Source: a virus
IMG/VR virus record: IMGVR_UViG_3300014720_000222
Coordinates: 1-21,530 of that record
Length of the DNA stretch: 21,530 nt
Direction: 5' to 3' (one strand)
Made by a program: the position numbers and the translations under genes. Positions within the stretch are counted from its first letter, which is position 1. Each line of letters opens with the position of its first letter. Below, one piece after another: positions 1 to 7,129 of this stretch. The notes beneath the pieces were generated by a model. It did not search any database. It was not told where the DNA came from and was given only the letters and a program-made list of their open reading frames with translations.

Positions 1-242
1 ATCTTGTACAGCGTTGTCCCGATGACGGCATAATGCACGTCGCTGGCCGTGATCTGGCCCCGCACGCTGCCCCCGCCGATGGACGCAAACAGCGCGCGCG
101 CAGGCGTGCCATAGCAGACAAAGTCCGTCCGGCCTTCCCCTTCCACAGGCTCACCGTACAGGTTCACCAGGCTGGTCATGCCTGCGGCCTTTGAGCGCCC
201 GACACGGAACGCGCGGCCAAAGGGAACGGGAATGCGCGCCAT
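1..242 (-). CDS. Packaged-DNA stabilisation protein, P22 gp10-like (N-terminal part; runs off the window)
   Basis: Only the first 80 or so codons are present, because the gene continues past base 1. The N-terminus reads MARIPVPFGRAFRVGRSKAA, followed by a VNLYGEP motif (residues 26-32) and a later VRG...VHYAVIGTTLYK stretch. A VNLY-type motif, a Gly/Thr-rich stretch and a 'Y-x-V-x-G-x-x-LY' strand are typical of the start of P22 gp10-type tail hub proteins, which plug the portal channel after packaging and join the tail needle. Its place as the last gene visible downstream of capsid and small connector genes agrees with P22 order (capsid, gp4, gp10). The ATG lies 1 base after the stop of the upstream gene, suggesting translational coupling; no strong Shine-Dalgarno is visible. 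An internal Met at residue 22 is an alternative start. The family call is moderately supported; the fragment is short. Confidence 0.6.
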   Translation of the reverse strand, partial: MARIPVPFGRAFRVGRSKAAGMTSLVNLYGEPVEGEGRTDFVCYGTPARALFASIGGGSVRGQITASDVHYAVIGTTLYK

Positions 243-243
243 G

Positions 244-591
244 TCAGAAATAGTCCGCCGGGACAGGCTCTTTTGCCGACCGCTGCGAGGCGTGGCGCTC
301 AAGCAGCCGAAAGCCTTCCTCGCCCAAGGCATAAGGCGCATCCGACCCCGGTCCCCGCCCGTAGATTTCCGCACACTGGCCAGCAATGATCTTGGCCAGC
401 GGCAACGCGGCAGCGTCGGGAATGGCATCATCCAGCCAATAGCAAAGCCCTTCCTCGACAAGCCAGGCGCGGACCTTCACGGCCCGCCGTTCGATCCGGT
501 CGCGGTCGTCGGCAGGCAGGGCCTGCCCATTGCCAATGAGGCCCAGTTCCTCGGCGACCAGCACATAAAGGTCCGTGTTCGTGATGGCCAT
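244..591 (-). CDS. Putative head-tail connector / tail accessory factor, 115 aa
   Basis: This 115-residue mostly helical protein (MAITNTDLYVLVAEELGLIG...) sits between the capsid group and the gp10-like gene, the place where P22 has gp4, the tail accessory factor that binds the portal ring. P22 gp4 is longer (about 166 aa), and I see no diagnostic motif, so the role comes from gene order and the helical character (residues 3-17, 30-45, 60-75). The central segment LPLAKIIAGQCAEIYGRGPG is a helix followed by a Gly turn. The ATG at 591 has an upstream AGGA about 8 bases away (ATTAGGACAGGCGC). The stop is 1 base before the next start. It could be an unrelated small virion protein. Confidence 0.5.
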   Translation of the reverse strand: MAITNTDLYVLVAEELGLIGNGQALPADDRDRIERRAVKVRAWLVEEGLCYWLDDAIPDAAALPLAKIIAGQCAEIYGRGPGSDAPYALGEEGFRLLERHASQRSAKEPVPADYF

Positions 592-600
592 GCGCCTGTC

Positions 601-912
601 CTAATGGTCTTCAGTGATGATCGTGGGCGTCTTGGCCGGGCGTCCGCGCTTCTTTGGGATGGGCGCGTCGAAGACGTTTTCAACCAGCTGCGTGGCTTCC
701 TCTTCCGACAGCTGCGCCACCGCAACCATGGGATCGGGCACGACTTGGAAGTGCGGGTGATTCATCAGCTTGGTACGCAGATATTCGTAGTTCCGCACGC
801 TGTCGGGCAGTTCGGTCGGGACATTGCAGGCAAACACGACGCCCTGCACCACCACTTCGCTGGGAAGGGGCGTGCCGTCAAATTCAGTGCCGCCGATATA
901 CATGAAGCGCAT
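601..912 (-). CDS. Small late protein with an AT-hook-like KKRGRPAK tail, 103 aa
   Basis: I place the start at the ATG at 912, because AGGGAA lies 6 bases upstream of it; an earlier in-frame ATG at 948 lies in the terminator stem and has no good ribosome site. The product starts MRFMYIGGTEFDGTPLPSEV and looks like a small beta-rich domain (residues 1-60), then an acidic helix (66-80), then KKRGRPAK (87-94), which matches the RGRP core of AT-hook minor-groove binding peptides. The function is unknown. In a late operon next to connector genes it may touch DNA at the portal or be an assembly factor; this is inference from the basic motif and location. It lies directly downstream of an intrinsic terminator, so its expression may be lower than that of the capsid genes. 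Confidence 0.7.
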   Translation of the reverse strand: MRFMYIGGTEFDGTPLPSEVVVQGVVFACNVPTELPDSVRNYEYLRTKLMNHPHFQVVPDPMVAVAQLSEEEATQLVENVFDAPIPKKRGRPAKTPTIITEDH

Positions 913-930
913 GAAATTTCCCTGTTCGGT

Positions 931-960
931 AAAGAAAGGGGCGGACAAAGCGCCCGCCCC
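931..960 (-). terminator. Intrinsic terminator between decoration protein and connector genes
   Basis: On the minus strand a perfect 7-base-pair GC stem (GGGGCGG / CCGCCCC, positions 938-944 and 954-960) with a 9-base loop is followed by TTTCTTT (937-931). It lies in the 57-base gap between the gene ending at 970 and the ATG at 912, in the direction of the late operon. It probably acts as a partial terminator, giving more capsid and decoration transcript than connector transcript. Confidence 0.75.
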
Positions 961-969
961 TTCGATGCT

Positions 970-1431
970 TTACGACGTAGCACCTTCATACCGGCCCCAG
1001 AGGGCCAGCGTGTAAGTGCCCGTCGTGCCCGTTGCCGGGCCAGTTGCGACCGTCGCCACAATCGTCGTTTCGGCTGTATAGACATAGCCGAACCCGACGC
1101 TACGAAGGTTGTTTGCTGTCGCAAACGCGGCGCCGGGCGTGACTGCCGCCGTCTGTCCAATCGTCGCCGCCGCAAACAGACGATCAGCATCGCCTGCATC
1201 GCCGATATCGACTGCCAGCGTCGGTGAGACGTTGGTGTCCAAGTCGGTGGACAAAATGGAAGCACCAAGCACCCGGAAGCCCTTCGGCACCTTGCCAAAC
1301 GTGAACGTGTCCAGGTTTGCAAGGTTGGCGGTGATGGTCACTTCCCAATAAAAGGCAATCATGTTGCCTGGGAAGGGGCCGGGGCCACCGCTGGGCGAGT
1401 TAATGACAAGGCTGGAATTATAATTAGCCAT
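970..1431 (-). CDS. Putative capsid decoration / head structural protein, 153 aa
   Basis: The gene directly follows the major capsid gene (16-base gap) with a good ribosome site (AAAGGA, 8 bases before the ATG). The 153-aa product (MANYNSSLVINSPSGGPG...) is rich in Ala, Thr, Gly and Val, has no Cys, and reads as alternating short beta strands (for example residues 28-36 and 115-130), with a Gly/Pro-rich N-terminal arm (12-22). In many phages the gene just after the capsid encodes a small beta-rich protein that decorates or cements the shell. I do not recognise a named family, so this role is inferred from place, size and composition. The strong terminator just after its stop sets capsid plus this gene apart as a high-output unit. 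Confidence 0.6.
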   Translation of the reverse strand: MANYNSSLVINSPSGGPGPFPGNMIAFYWEVTITANLANLDTFTFGKVPKGFRVLGASILSTDLDTNVSPTLAVDIGDAGDADRLFAAATIGQTAAVTPGAAFATANNLRSVGFGYVYTAETTIVATVATGPATGTTGTYTLALWGRYEGATS

Positions 1432-1447
1432 GATTCAAGTCCTTTCC

Positions 1448-2599
1448 TTAATCGCCAACGCCAGCCGCATACACCGTCACAACGCCGTGTTGCTTGGATG
1501 CGCCTGCATTTGTTGCGAAATGCAACTTGGTGATGCCGCGCAGTTCCTCGATGGCAACGCCCGGACGGAAGCGATAGTCCGCCGTCATGTCCGTGATGGG
1601 CTGCGGTTCCTGTCCCCACGCCACCGCCATGGCCTGCTGGCCACAGAGGAAGTTGGGTTCTACCGAGATCGATGAACCGCCCGCCGCCACAAACGTGGAC
1701 GAAGTCGTGATCAGCGTGCTGATCTCTTCAATCTGGCGGATGATGACGCCATCATAGATCAGATCGCCGTCCTGAAAGAGCGGATTCGAGTTCATGCCGC
1801 CGCCTTCTCGTGCGCGTGCGTCACGGTTGGCATTGATCATGGCGGAATCCGCCTTGAGGTCACGGAACGAGCGAGCGCCCGCAAACATGACGAAATATTC
1901 CCGCCCGTCTTCCAGCCGGAAAGGCCGGATGGCAGGCGAGGCGTTCTTCGCCATGCGCTTGGCAAGTGACACCATGGAAGCCGTCAGCTTGTCCGCAGCG
2001 TTATCCACGGTGGCAAGGCCCGTTGCATGCGTCGCGCTGTAGTTGGCTGTCGATGCCCCAAACAGGATGCGGTCCTGGTTGGCGGCGCACCATGTGTTGA
2101 AGTTGGCAGCCGTTGCACCTGCCACGACCACGTTACCAGCACTGTCCACGATGTTGGTCGCGGGAATGCTGGACGTTGTCACGGTCGGACCTGCCAGGAA
2201 CTTGATCATGTCAGTGCGAAGCGTGTCCGAAGACCATAGCTTGAGCATGTCACGACCGGCATTCAGCAGGTCAATTTCCGTCTTGTACTGCGTCGACTTG
2301 GCCACCTTCACCGCGTTGCGGATCCAGTCAACCGAGACGGCGCAGGAATAATTGCCGAGCTGCTCTTCCTGCCCGTCAAGCACACCCGACCCACGCACAC
2401 CGGCTGCGGACAGCTTGGTAATGAGAGGAATGTTGATGGTCTTGCCGTTTTCGGAAGCGAGTTCGTACTTGGTCACGATGATCGAAGAAGACTTCCGGCC
2501 CATGTAAGGAAGGAAGGAAGACTCGCGGACATATTCAGCGAGGTAGTCGGTGGCCCATTTTTGCTTTTCCAAAGCCGAGGCCAGCAAAGTTTCTGCCAT
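1448..2599 (-). CDS. Major capsid protein, N4-gp56/P22-like family
   Basis: This 383-residue protein forms the icosahedral shell. The N-terminal third has the features of the N4-gp56 type HK97-fold capsid family: a long helix with a conserved Trp (W16), then 'SSSIIVTKYELASENGKTIN' (37-56) and, at about 64-90, a loop of the type G-x-LDGQEEQLGNYSCAVSVDW, followed by an RNAVK helix. The length fits a P22/N4-like capsid. A ribosome site AAAGGA lies 9 bases before the ATG. The scaffold gene is immediately upstream (13-base gap) and a putative decoration gene immediately downstream, the normal head-gene order. No maturation protease gene is seen nearby, in line with P22-type heads whose coat is not cleaved. 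Confidence is high for capsid, moderate for the exact subfamily. Confidence 0.9.
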   Translation of the reverse strand: MAETLLASALEKQKWATDYLAEYVRESSFLPYMGRKSSSIIVTKYELASENGKTINIPLITKLSAAGVRGSGVLDGQEEQLGNYSCAVSVDWIRNAVKVAKSTQYKTEIDLLNAGRDMLKLWSSDTLRTDMIKFLAGPTVTTSSIPATNIVDSAGNVVVAGATAANFNTWCAANQDRILFGASTANYSATHATGLATVDNAADKLTASMVSLAKRMAKNASPAIRPFRLEDGREYFVMFAGARSFRDLKADSAMINANRDARAREGGGMNSNPLFQDGDLIYDGVIIRQIEEISTLITTSSTFVAAGGSSISVEPNFLCGQQAMAVAWGQEPQPITDMTADYRFRPGVAIEELRGITKLHFATNAGASKQHGVVTVYAAGVGD

Positions 2600-2612
2600 T
2601 GTCTAAATCCTT

Positions 2613-3392
2613 TCAGGACTTAAACACCGCCTCAAAAGCCGCGCCGGGGCCTGTTGGCACATGCGGGGATTTCCCGCCTGCGCTGGGGGCAGACGCGATT
2701 GATGCTTTTGGGATCGGTGCGAATTGTGGGGACGGTGCACTAATCCCAGGAGCCGCTGCTGCCGGTGCTTTGACGTAGCCATTCGCTTCGGCCCATTTCT
2801 GTGCCCACGCTTCTGGATCGTCATCGCCAATTTTCGACAGCTGCAGGCTTCGCTGGTGCTGGCGCACCACGAAGTCATAGGGATCGGGCTGGCGACGAAT
2901 GGCTTGGAAAAAATGCGGATTGCGCTGGAGTTCCTGCGCGACCCACTGTTCAGCGGCTTGCACCTTGTCTTCCCCGTGTATGCGACGGGCCGAGGCAAGG
3001 CTTACCGTTGTGATTGCGTTCCATTCGACTTGCTGGATGCGGTTCTGCAACGCAGCTTCGAAGGCTTCCGGGTCGGCGATTGGATCGAGCGGGGCAGGAG
3101 GCTGCTTGGTGGCTTCCTCATACTTGCGCCGGTAGTCTTCCAGTTCCCTTTCGAACTTCTGGCGCTTTTCCCGTTCATCCAGCACGGCTGCAATCGGTAT
3201 GTATCCAGGCGGCGGTGCCCCCGGCTGAACCGATGCGTGATCCGGTTGTGTCGGAGCCGTGGCGGGCGCAGGGGCTTCCTGCGGCGGCGGCGGGCTGGCA
3301 GGCGGCGCCTCTGGCGCGGGCTGCTGGTCTTCGACGTTGGACGCAAATCTTCCTTTGTCGTCCCGAAGGAACGACAGCTTGTCGTCTTCCAT
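2613..3392 (-). CDS. Capsid scaffolding protein
   Basis: The 259-aa protein starts MEDDKLSFLRDDKGRFASNV, followed by a Pro/Ala-rich disordered linker (about residues 22-65), a charged coiled coil (about 72-95, DEREKRQKFERELEDYRRKY), helical segments (105-190) and a second Pro/Ala/Ser-rich tail ending FEAVFKS. This layout (acidic head, low-complexity linker, coiled coil, C-terminal capsid-binding end) and its place directly upstream of the capsid gene are typical of scaffold proteins that set shell curvature and then leave the procapsid. The ribosome site AGGGAAC is 5-6 bases before the ATG. The 69 bases upstream (3393-3461) contain no gene that I can support. Sequence similarity among scaffolds is weak, so the call rests mainly on composition and order. 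Confidence 0.8.
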   Translation of the reverse strand: MEDDKLSFLRDDKGRFASNVEDQQPAPEAPPASPPPPQEAPAPATAPTQPDHASVQPGAPPPGYIPIAAVLDEREKRQKFERELEDYRRKYEEATKQPPAPLDPIADPEAFEAALQNRIQQVEWNAITTVSLASARRIHGEDKVQAAEQWVAQELQRNPHFFQAIRRQPDPYDFVVRQHQRSLQLSKIGDDDPEAWAQKWAEANGYVKAPAAAAPGISAPSPQFAPIPKASIASAPSAGGKSPHVPTGPGAAFEAVFKS

Positions 3393-3461
3393 GAGTTCCC
3401 TATGTGAACGCCCGATGAAGCCCGGCGGCAGCTATTCAACGCCCATCAAGGTCGGCGGCAC

Positions 3462-3938
3462 CTATGCTGCGAACAGCAACATTTCTTCATCCTCGGCGTC
3501 CGCTTCTTCGCGGCGGCGCTTTGCTTCCGCGCGCACCAAGGCATAAAACGCATTGATTTCTCTGAGCGCCCTTTGCAGGGCTTCCAGTTCAGCCAGTTGA
3601 AGGGCGAGCCTTGCGGCTCCGAGCGCCTCCTGTGCCTGAACCTGGACAGCTTCAGGGGCCTGAGCCAACGGGGCTTCGGCCACTTCCGCAATAAACCGCT
3701 CAACGTCCTGCCGCTTGTCGCGGCGCTTGTTGCGCTTCTTGTAGTAGTACGGATCCCACCCGCCCTTGCCTCGGCCTTCGTCCGCCGCCTGAACGCCCAC
3801 AAGCGTGGCAGTGATTGAGCCAGAGCCAGACAGGCTGGCCGAGATAGCGCCGGGGTTCTGTTGACCGCCTTGGAAATACCTGCCCGGAAAGTAGTTGTCC
3901 GGGAAGTATCTGTTGGGGAAGTGGTCCCCGGTACTCAT
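3462..3938 (-). CDS. Virion-associated protein with YFP aromatic repeats and LSGSGS segment, 158 aa
   Basis: The N-terminus contains three to four copies of a short aromatic repeat (FPNRYFPDNYFPGRYF, residues 7-22), then ISASLSGSGSITATL (32-46), a basic patch (YYYKKRNKRRDKR, 64-76) and a long Ala/Glu-rich helix (77-150), probably a coiled coil. Short aromatic-Pro N-termini followed by LSGSGS segments are common in small phage tail-region proteins of unknown function. The same LSGSG repeat type occurs in the gene just upstream (3938-4738), suggesting the two products work in the same structure. The ATG overlaps the upstream stop by 1 base (TAATG). I see no enzyme motif. A role in assembly or as a tail surface protein is inference. 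Confidence 0.6.
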   Translation of the reverse strand: MSTGDHFPNRYFPDNYFPGRYFQGGQQNPGAISASLSGSGSITATLVGVQAADEGRGKGGWDPYYYKKRNKRRDKRQDVERFIAEVAEAPLAQAPEAVQVQAQEALGAARLALQLAELEALQRALREINAFYALVRAEAKRRREEADAEDEEMLLFAA

Positions 3939-4738
3939 TAGCTGTCCGTCAGGTCGTAGGTGATGGCCGTTCTGTTGCCGTCCCCGTCCACCGTGGCAAT
4001 GATGCGGTTCTTGTCGTCAACGAAGGCATTACGGATCGTAATCGTGGTCGTGGCCGCGCCGCTGATCTTGCCTGCCGTAGCCGCTGCAATGAGCCTCAAA
4101 GCCTGTCGCACCGTCACGTCAGTTTCTACCCCGTTCACTGCGTCCAGAACGGCGTTTGCCACGTTGGCAGTGGTCAGCACATCGCCCGTGACTGTGATGT
4201 CAGCGGCAAGCGTGCCAAGGGCCGTCAGGACTGTGGTGCCCGCCACCGTGCCCGTACCGCTCAAAGCCGTTGCCAGGTGGCCGATGGCCGTTAGCTGGGC
4301 GGTTGCCCCGCCCGATCCTGACAGAGCCGCCGCAAGTTGCAGGAACGCCTGTAGCGAAGCGCCTGAGATCGTGCCTGAGCCACTGATCGCCGCCACAAGG
4401 CTGACGATGAGCGCGCCCGTGCCACTGAGCGCGCCCGTGCCTGCAATAACCGCTTCAGCATTCTTGCCGCCCGTGATGGCCGGGGTTAGATCACCCTCGC
4501 CTGCAATGTTCTTCCGTGCCGCCAAGGCCCCGGCTGTGATCGGGATGACCCATGCGTATGGTTCACGGTAGCCGTCTGGGATGCCTGACAGCGGATCCCA
4601 TTCAGTCGAGGTGAACGCACCGCGCGCCTGGCTGGCTTTGTTGAAGTTGCTACGGTCAAGCCCAAGGCCGATGGCGCCACCCCCGATGGAGCGCCCTGGG
4701 TCTTTGGCCAGGACCGAATAGTTGCCAATGAGCGCCAT
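3938..4738 (-). CDS. Repeat-containing phage tail/virion protein, 266 aa
   Basis: I choose the ATG at 4738 because it overlaps the upstream stop (TGATG); the open frame extends further upstream to 4822 but would overlap the preceding gene by 85 bases. The 266-aa product has a unique N-terminal part (1-90), then about four imperfect repeats of roughly 20 residues built on A-(A/T)-x-SG-(S/T)-G-T (about 99-180, e.g. AAISGSGTISG, ATALSGTGTVAG), and a C-terminal module 'DVTVRQALRLIAAATAGKIS ... NRIIATVDGDGNRTAITYDL' (207-263). C-terminal modules of this type (an RLxxAxxAGKxSGA helix followed by ATVDxxGNRT) occur in many phage virion proteins. Function is unknown; a tail or head-surface role is likely from repeats and neighbours. 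Confidence 0.65.
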   Translation of the reverse strand: MALIGNYSVLAKDPGRSIGGGAIGLGLDRSNFNKASQARGAFTSTEWDPLSGIPDGYREPYAWVIPITAGALAARKNIAGEGDLTPAITGGKNAEAVIAGTGALSGTGALIVSLVAAISGSGTISGASLQAFLQLAAALSGSGGATAQLTAIGHLATALSGTGTVAGTTVLTALGTLAADITVTGDVLTTANVANAVLDAVNGVETDVTVRQALRLIAAATAGKISGAATTTITIRNAFVDDKNRIIATVDGDGNRTAITYDLTDS

Positions 4739-5877
4739 CAGCCCCAACCAAAATCCAAATGGCCGTAGAATGCAGATGTGACCGGTGTTGCCGCGCCCGC
4801 GTACATCAGCCAGGTCAAGCAAGCGCCGTCAAATACCCTTGGTAGCGATGGCATCTGGTTGAGCAGGTCACGTTCGGCCGCCACGCCAATGGTGGTCATT
4901 GGCAGAGTGAGAAGCGGGCGAGCAAGCACAAGGTTCGTGGTGCCTGACGTGTGCGTAGCGGACAGGTTGAACTGCTGCACTGAGCGGATACCGGCATCAC
5001 CAGCAGCAAGCGGGATGAAGGGGCCGAATTTGCCCGCGCCTGTGCCTGAATACTGGATTTGCCCGATAGGCGCAGTGGCGTTCGAAATGGGCAGCGTGGT
5101 GGGCGTTATGTTGCCCGCGTTGCCAGCCGCGTCGGTGTAGGTGATCTGGATGTTGGGTGTGCCTGCACCAAGCGCAACCGATGGTGTCAGGTAAGCCTGC
5201 ACGCCCGCGCCATGCGTCGGTTGCCGATCGCCGATATAGACCGTCCCCGTGTGCGTGCCCACGCCAGCGTCAGTGAAGGCAATGGCTGTCGCCGTGTCCA
5301 CGTTCGCCATGCTGGTCGCAACGCGGCAGGTCGTGGCTGACACGCGGATTGCAAAATAGGTGGTGTTGAGGCTGAGACCCGTGGGCAGCGTTGAGGTCGT
5401 CGTGAACCGCAGCGGCGTGTATGACTGAATGTCAAAGCCTGCGTAGGTCAGGAGAAGGCCCGACGACGACGAAGCCGTCACCGTAGCCGAATTGATCAGG
5501 GCTTGGTTGCCGGTCGTCGTCATCGTCGTGACCGGGTACCAACCCTGCATGTCGACCAGCATGAACACGGCGGGCATTGTTGTCGCTGCCGCACTGAAGG
5601 CCGAGGCGTTCAGGATGCGCTTGAAGTCAGTCGTGACATCGCCACCGTGATAGATGGCCCCCGCAAGGCGATCATGGGCCGGGTGAAACGCCAGGTTGGT
5701 GCCGACTGCACCCAAGGTCATGGCGGCCGGGTTGCCCGTCGCATGGGGGAGCGCGTACCACCTACCTGCCGCCTGCGTGCCAACCGCATGTGTCAGCTTG
5801 TTCCAGTCTGCACGCCAGAACTTGCCGTTTACGGTCGTTTCATTGATGAAATCGTCGAGCGACGTAAAGCCTGGCAT
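4738..5877 (-). CDS. Virion-like protein, long paralogue of the adjacent gene, with an inserted module (379 aa)
   Basis: This 379-aa protein is clearly related to the 290-aa product of the next gene upstream (5887-6759). Shared features in the same order are an N-terminal GF-x6-F, a GxW and PxGNPA segment (38-51), HGGDVT (77-82), YP...QALIN (114-129), GAGVQ (223-227), FGPFIPLAAGDAGIRS (284-299), LVLARPL (316-322) and a final aromatic GxxxFxWx end. Between QALIN and GAGVQ it has about 84 extra residues, including LPTGLSLNTTYFAIRVSATT (164-183) and FTDAGVGTHT (201-210), a small beta module seen in many phage tail proteins. The ribosome site GAGGG is 6 bases before the ATG. Likely a structural protein; no catalytic motif is seen. 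Confidence 0.7.
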   Translation of the reverse strand: MPGFTSLDDFINETTVNGKFWRADWNKLTHAVGTQAAGRWYALPHATGNPAAMTLGAVGTNLAFHPAHDRLAGAIYHGGDVTTDFKRILNASAFSAAATTMPAVFMLVDMQGWYPVTTMTTTGNQALINSATVTASSSSGLLLTYAGFDIQSYTPLRFTTTSTLPTGLSLNTTYFAIRVSATTCRVATSMANVDTATAIAFTDAGVGTHTGTVYIGDRQPTHGAGVQAYLTPSVALGAGTPNIQITYTDAAGNAGNITPTTLPISNATAPIGQIQYSGTGAGKFGPFIPLAAGDAGIRSVQQFNLSATHTSGTTNLVLARPLLTLPMTTIGVAAERDLLNQMPSLPRVFDGACLTWLMYAGAATPVTSAFYGHLDFGWG

Positions 5878-5886
5878 GTGAAACCC

Positions 5887-6759
5887 TCAAGCCCACATGA
5901 ACGTGCAATCGCCAAACAGCGGAATACCACTGAGCGAGCCGTTCGGGCATGTGATGAAATTGATGTATGCGTCGTCCTCGACTTCGGGGGCCTTGCCCGC
6001 GCTGTCAAGGTAAAAGTCCTTCTCGGTCGGGGCTGTGATTTCCCTGACTGTCAGTTCAGCAAGTGGCTTGACGAGCACCAGTGTAAACAATCCCACGTCC
6101 GTCCCGTTGGTGCACTGCACAGCCTCAATCGACCGCACGCCCTTGTCACCCGCCTGAAGGGTCATAAATGGGCCGTTTCGATCCGCCCCCGTCTGCTGCG
6201 TGCATAGCAACGTGCCGTTGACACTTGCTGCCGTGGTCATGGTGTGAAGCGGCGTTGTGCGCCCTGCCGTGCCGTCTGAGTTCGTGTACGTCACGAAGAA
6301 TGTGTCGCCAACCAAGCCGTGGGGAGCAACAAGGATCGGCATGATCTGCACGCCCGCCCCTGTCACTGAGCGTGTCAGCACTTCCGTGTTGACCATTGCC
6401 TGGCTGTCTGACGTGCCCATGTCCACAAACGGATAAAACATGAGGTAGTCAAGAACCGTCACCCTTTGGGGCACTGCTGCCGCCGCGACAGCCATTGCCG
6501 TCATGCGGCGCAGGTATTTCTTGCCCCCCGTGACATTGCCCCCGTGCTGTATCCCGCCGTCACCTGACCGCGTGAGAACCTTCGCCTCAAGCGGTGCGGC
6601 TGCGTAATACTGAGGGGCCGGGTTGCCCGGAGCCATTGAGTAGTCAAACCAGACGCCTGCCACAGTCGCAACAGCAGGCACCTTGCGATAGGTCACGTAT
6701 TTGGTATTGCCCGTCAACTCAGCGTCAACGAATGCCGCGATATTGGCGAAGCCTGCCAC
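5887..6759 (-). CDS. Virion-like protein, short paralogue (290 aa), GTG start
   Basis: The start is a GTG at 6759 that overlaps the upstream TAG; AGAGG lies 7 bases before it, which decides the start. The 290-aa product (MAGFANIAAFVDAELTGN...) is mainly beta and small residues. Landmarks shared with the 379-aa neighbour are HGGNVT (72-77), YPFVDM...QAMVN (109-124), GAGVQ (134-138), VTYTNSDGTAG (156-166), NGPFMTLQAGDKGVRS (195-210), LVLVKPL (227-233) and a terminal GDCTFMWA. It lacks the inserted LPTGLS module. Both genes lie in a block placed between portal and scaffold. A tail or head-surface structural role is inferred from context; I recognise no named family. Confidence 0.7.
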   Translation of the reverse strand: MAGFANIAAFVDAELTGNTKYVTYRKVPAVATVAGVWFDYSMAPGNPAPQYYAAAPLEAKVLTRSGDGGIQHGGNVTGGKKYLRRMTAMAVAAAAVPQRVTVLDYLMFYPFVDMGTSDSQAMVNTEVLTRSVTGAGVQIMPILVAPHGLVGDTFFVTYTNSDGTAGRTTPLHTMTTAASVNGTLLCTQQTGADRNGPFMTLQAGDKGVRSIEAVQCTNGTDVGLFTLVLVKPLAELTVREITAPTEKDFYLDSAGKAPEVEDDAYINFITCPNGSLSGIPLFGDCTFMWA

Positions 6760-6956
6760 TAGACGACCTCTTCAATCGGCGGATCGCTTTGGACCGCCAG
6801 AACTGCCTGCGCTGCGTGAGTGAAATCACCGCCGCAATTGTCCATGAGCCATGCGATGTGCTCGGCAGTCGGAACCGCCGCACCGTCCAAGCTCATACGC
6901 TGCCTGAGTTTCGCTTCCCACAACGCTACCGTTTGCTTTGTAGAGGGGTTGGGCAT
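6759..6956 (-). CDS. Small hypothetical protein, 65 aa
   Basis: MPNPSTKQTVALWEAKLRQR... is a 65-residue, mostly helical protein with an acidic end (PPIEEVV). The ATG at 6956 overlaps the upstream stop (TGATG); a GTG directly before it (6959) is an equally close alternative. The stop is overlapped by the GTG of the next gene. Tight packing on both sides and normal codon use support it as a real gene. No domain is recognised. Residues 30-55 look like a short helix pair (AEHIAWLMDNCGGDFTHAAQ). Confidence 0.6.
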   Translation of the reverse strand: MPNPSTKQTVALWEAKLRQRMSLDGAAVPTAEHIAWLMDNCGGDFTHAAQAVLAVQSDPPIEEVV

Positions 6957-7129
6957 CACCTAGCCCGCTTCTCTGACTTGGCAACCTTGCTCTCACCGTA
7001 TGCCGTAGCATGGAGATGAGCCACGACAGGCCCGTTGCACTCGCAGGCGCGACGGAACGTGTCGCCTTCGCGCAGAACTACGACGCCGCATTCCTTGCAG
7101 GTGTAGGTCGTCTCAGGTTTCGGTGACAT
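6956..7129 (-). CDS. Small zinc-ribbon-like protein, 57 aa
   Basis: The 57-aa product MSPKPETTYTCKECGVVVLR... has a CxxC pair (CKEC, residues 11-14) and a CxC pair (CEC, 26-28), separated by 11 residues with a Gly turn. This spacing could hold one zinc ion in a rubredoxin-like ribbon. The C-terminus is basic (KVAKSEKRAR). The ATG at 7129 lies 17 bases inside the end of the preceding gene, in another frame. A longer in-frame reading exists upstream to 7177, but it would overlap that gene more. It may bind nucleic acid or another virion protein; nothing in the sequence decides this. Confidence 0.6.
   Translation of the reverse strand: MSPKPETTYTCKECGVVVLREGDTFRRACECNGPVVAHLHATAYGESKVAKSEKRAR

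Noticed and set aside
178-1227. A 349-codon plus-strand open frame over the connector and decoration genes
   Set aside because: It crosses four coupled minus-strand genes and an intrinsic terminator, has no ribosome site and has a low-complexity Arg-rich product.
3393-3461. The 69-base gap between the YFP-repeat gene and scaffold as a hidden small gene
   Set aside because: Minus-strand frames are closed by stops within about 10 codons. The plus strand gives a Gly/Ser/Tyr peptide that reads like protein but has no ribosome site and runs into antisense of the neighbour.
4739-4822. The longer start (ATG at 4822) for the repeat-containing 266-aa protein
   Set aside because: It would overlap the upstream paralogue gene by 85 bases, while the TGATG at 4738 gives normal coupling as for its neighbours.
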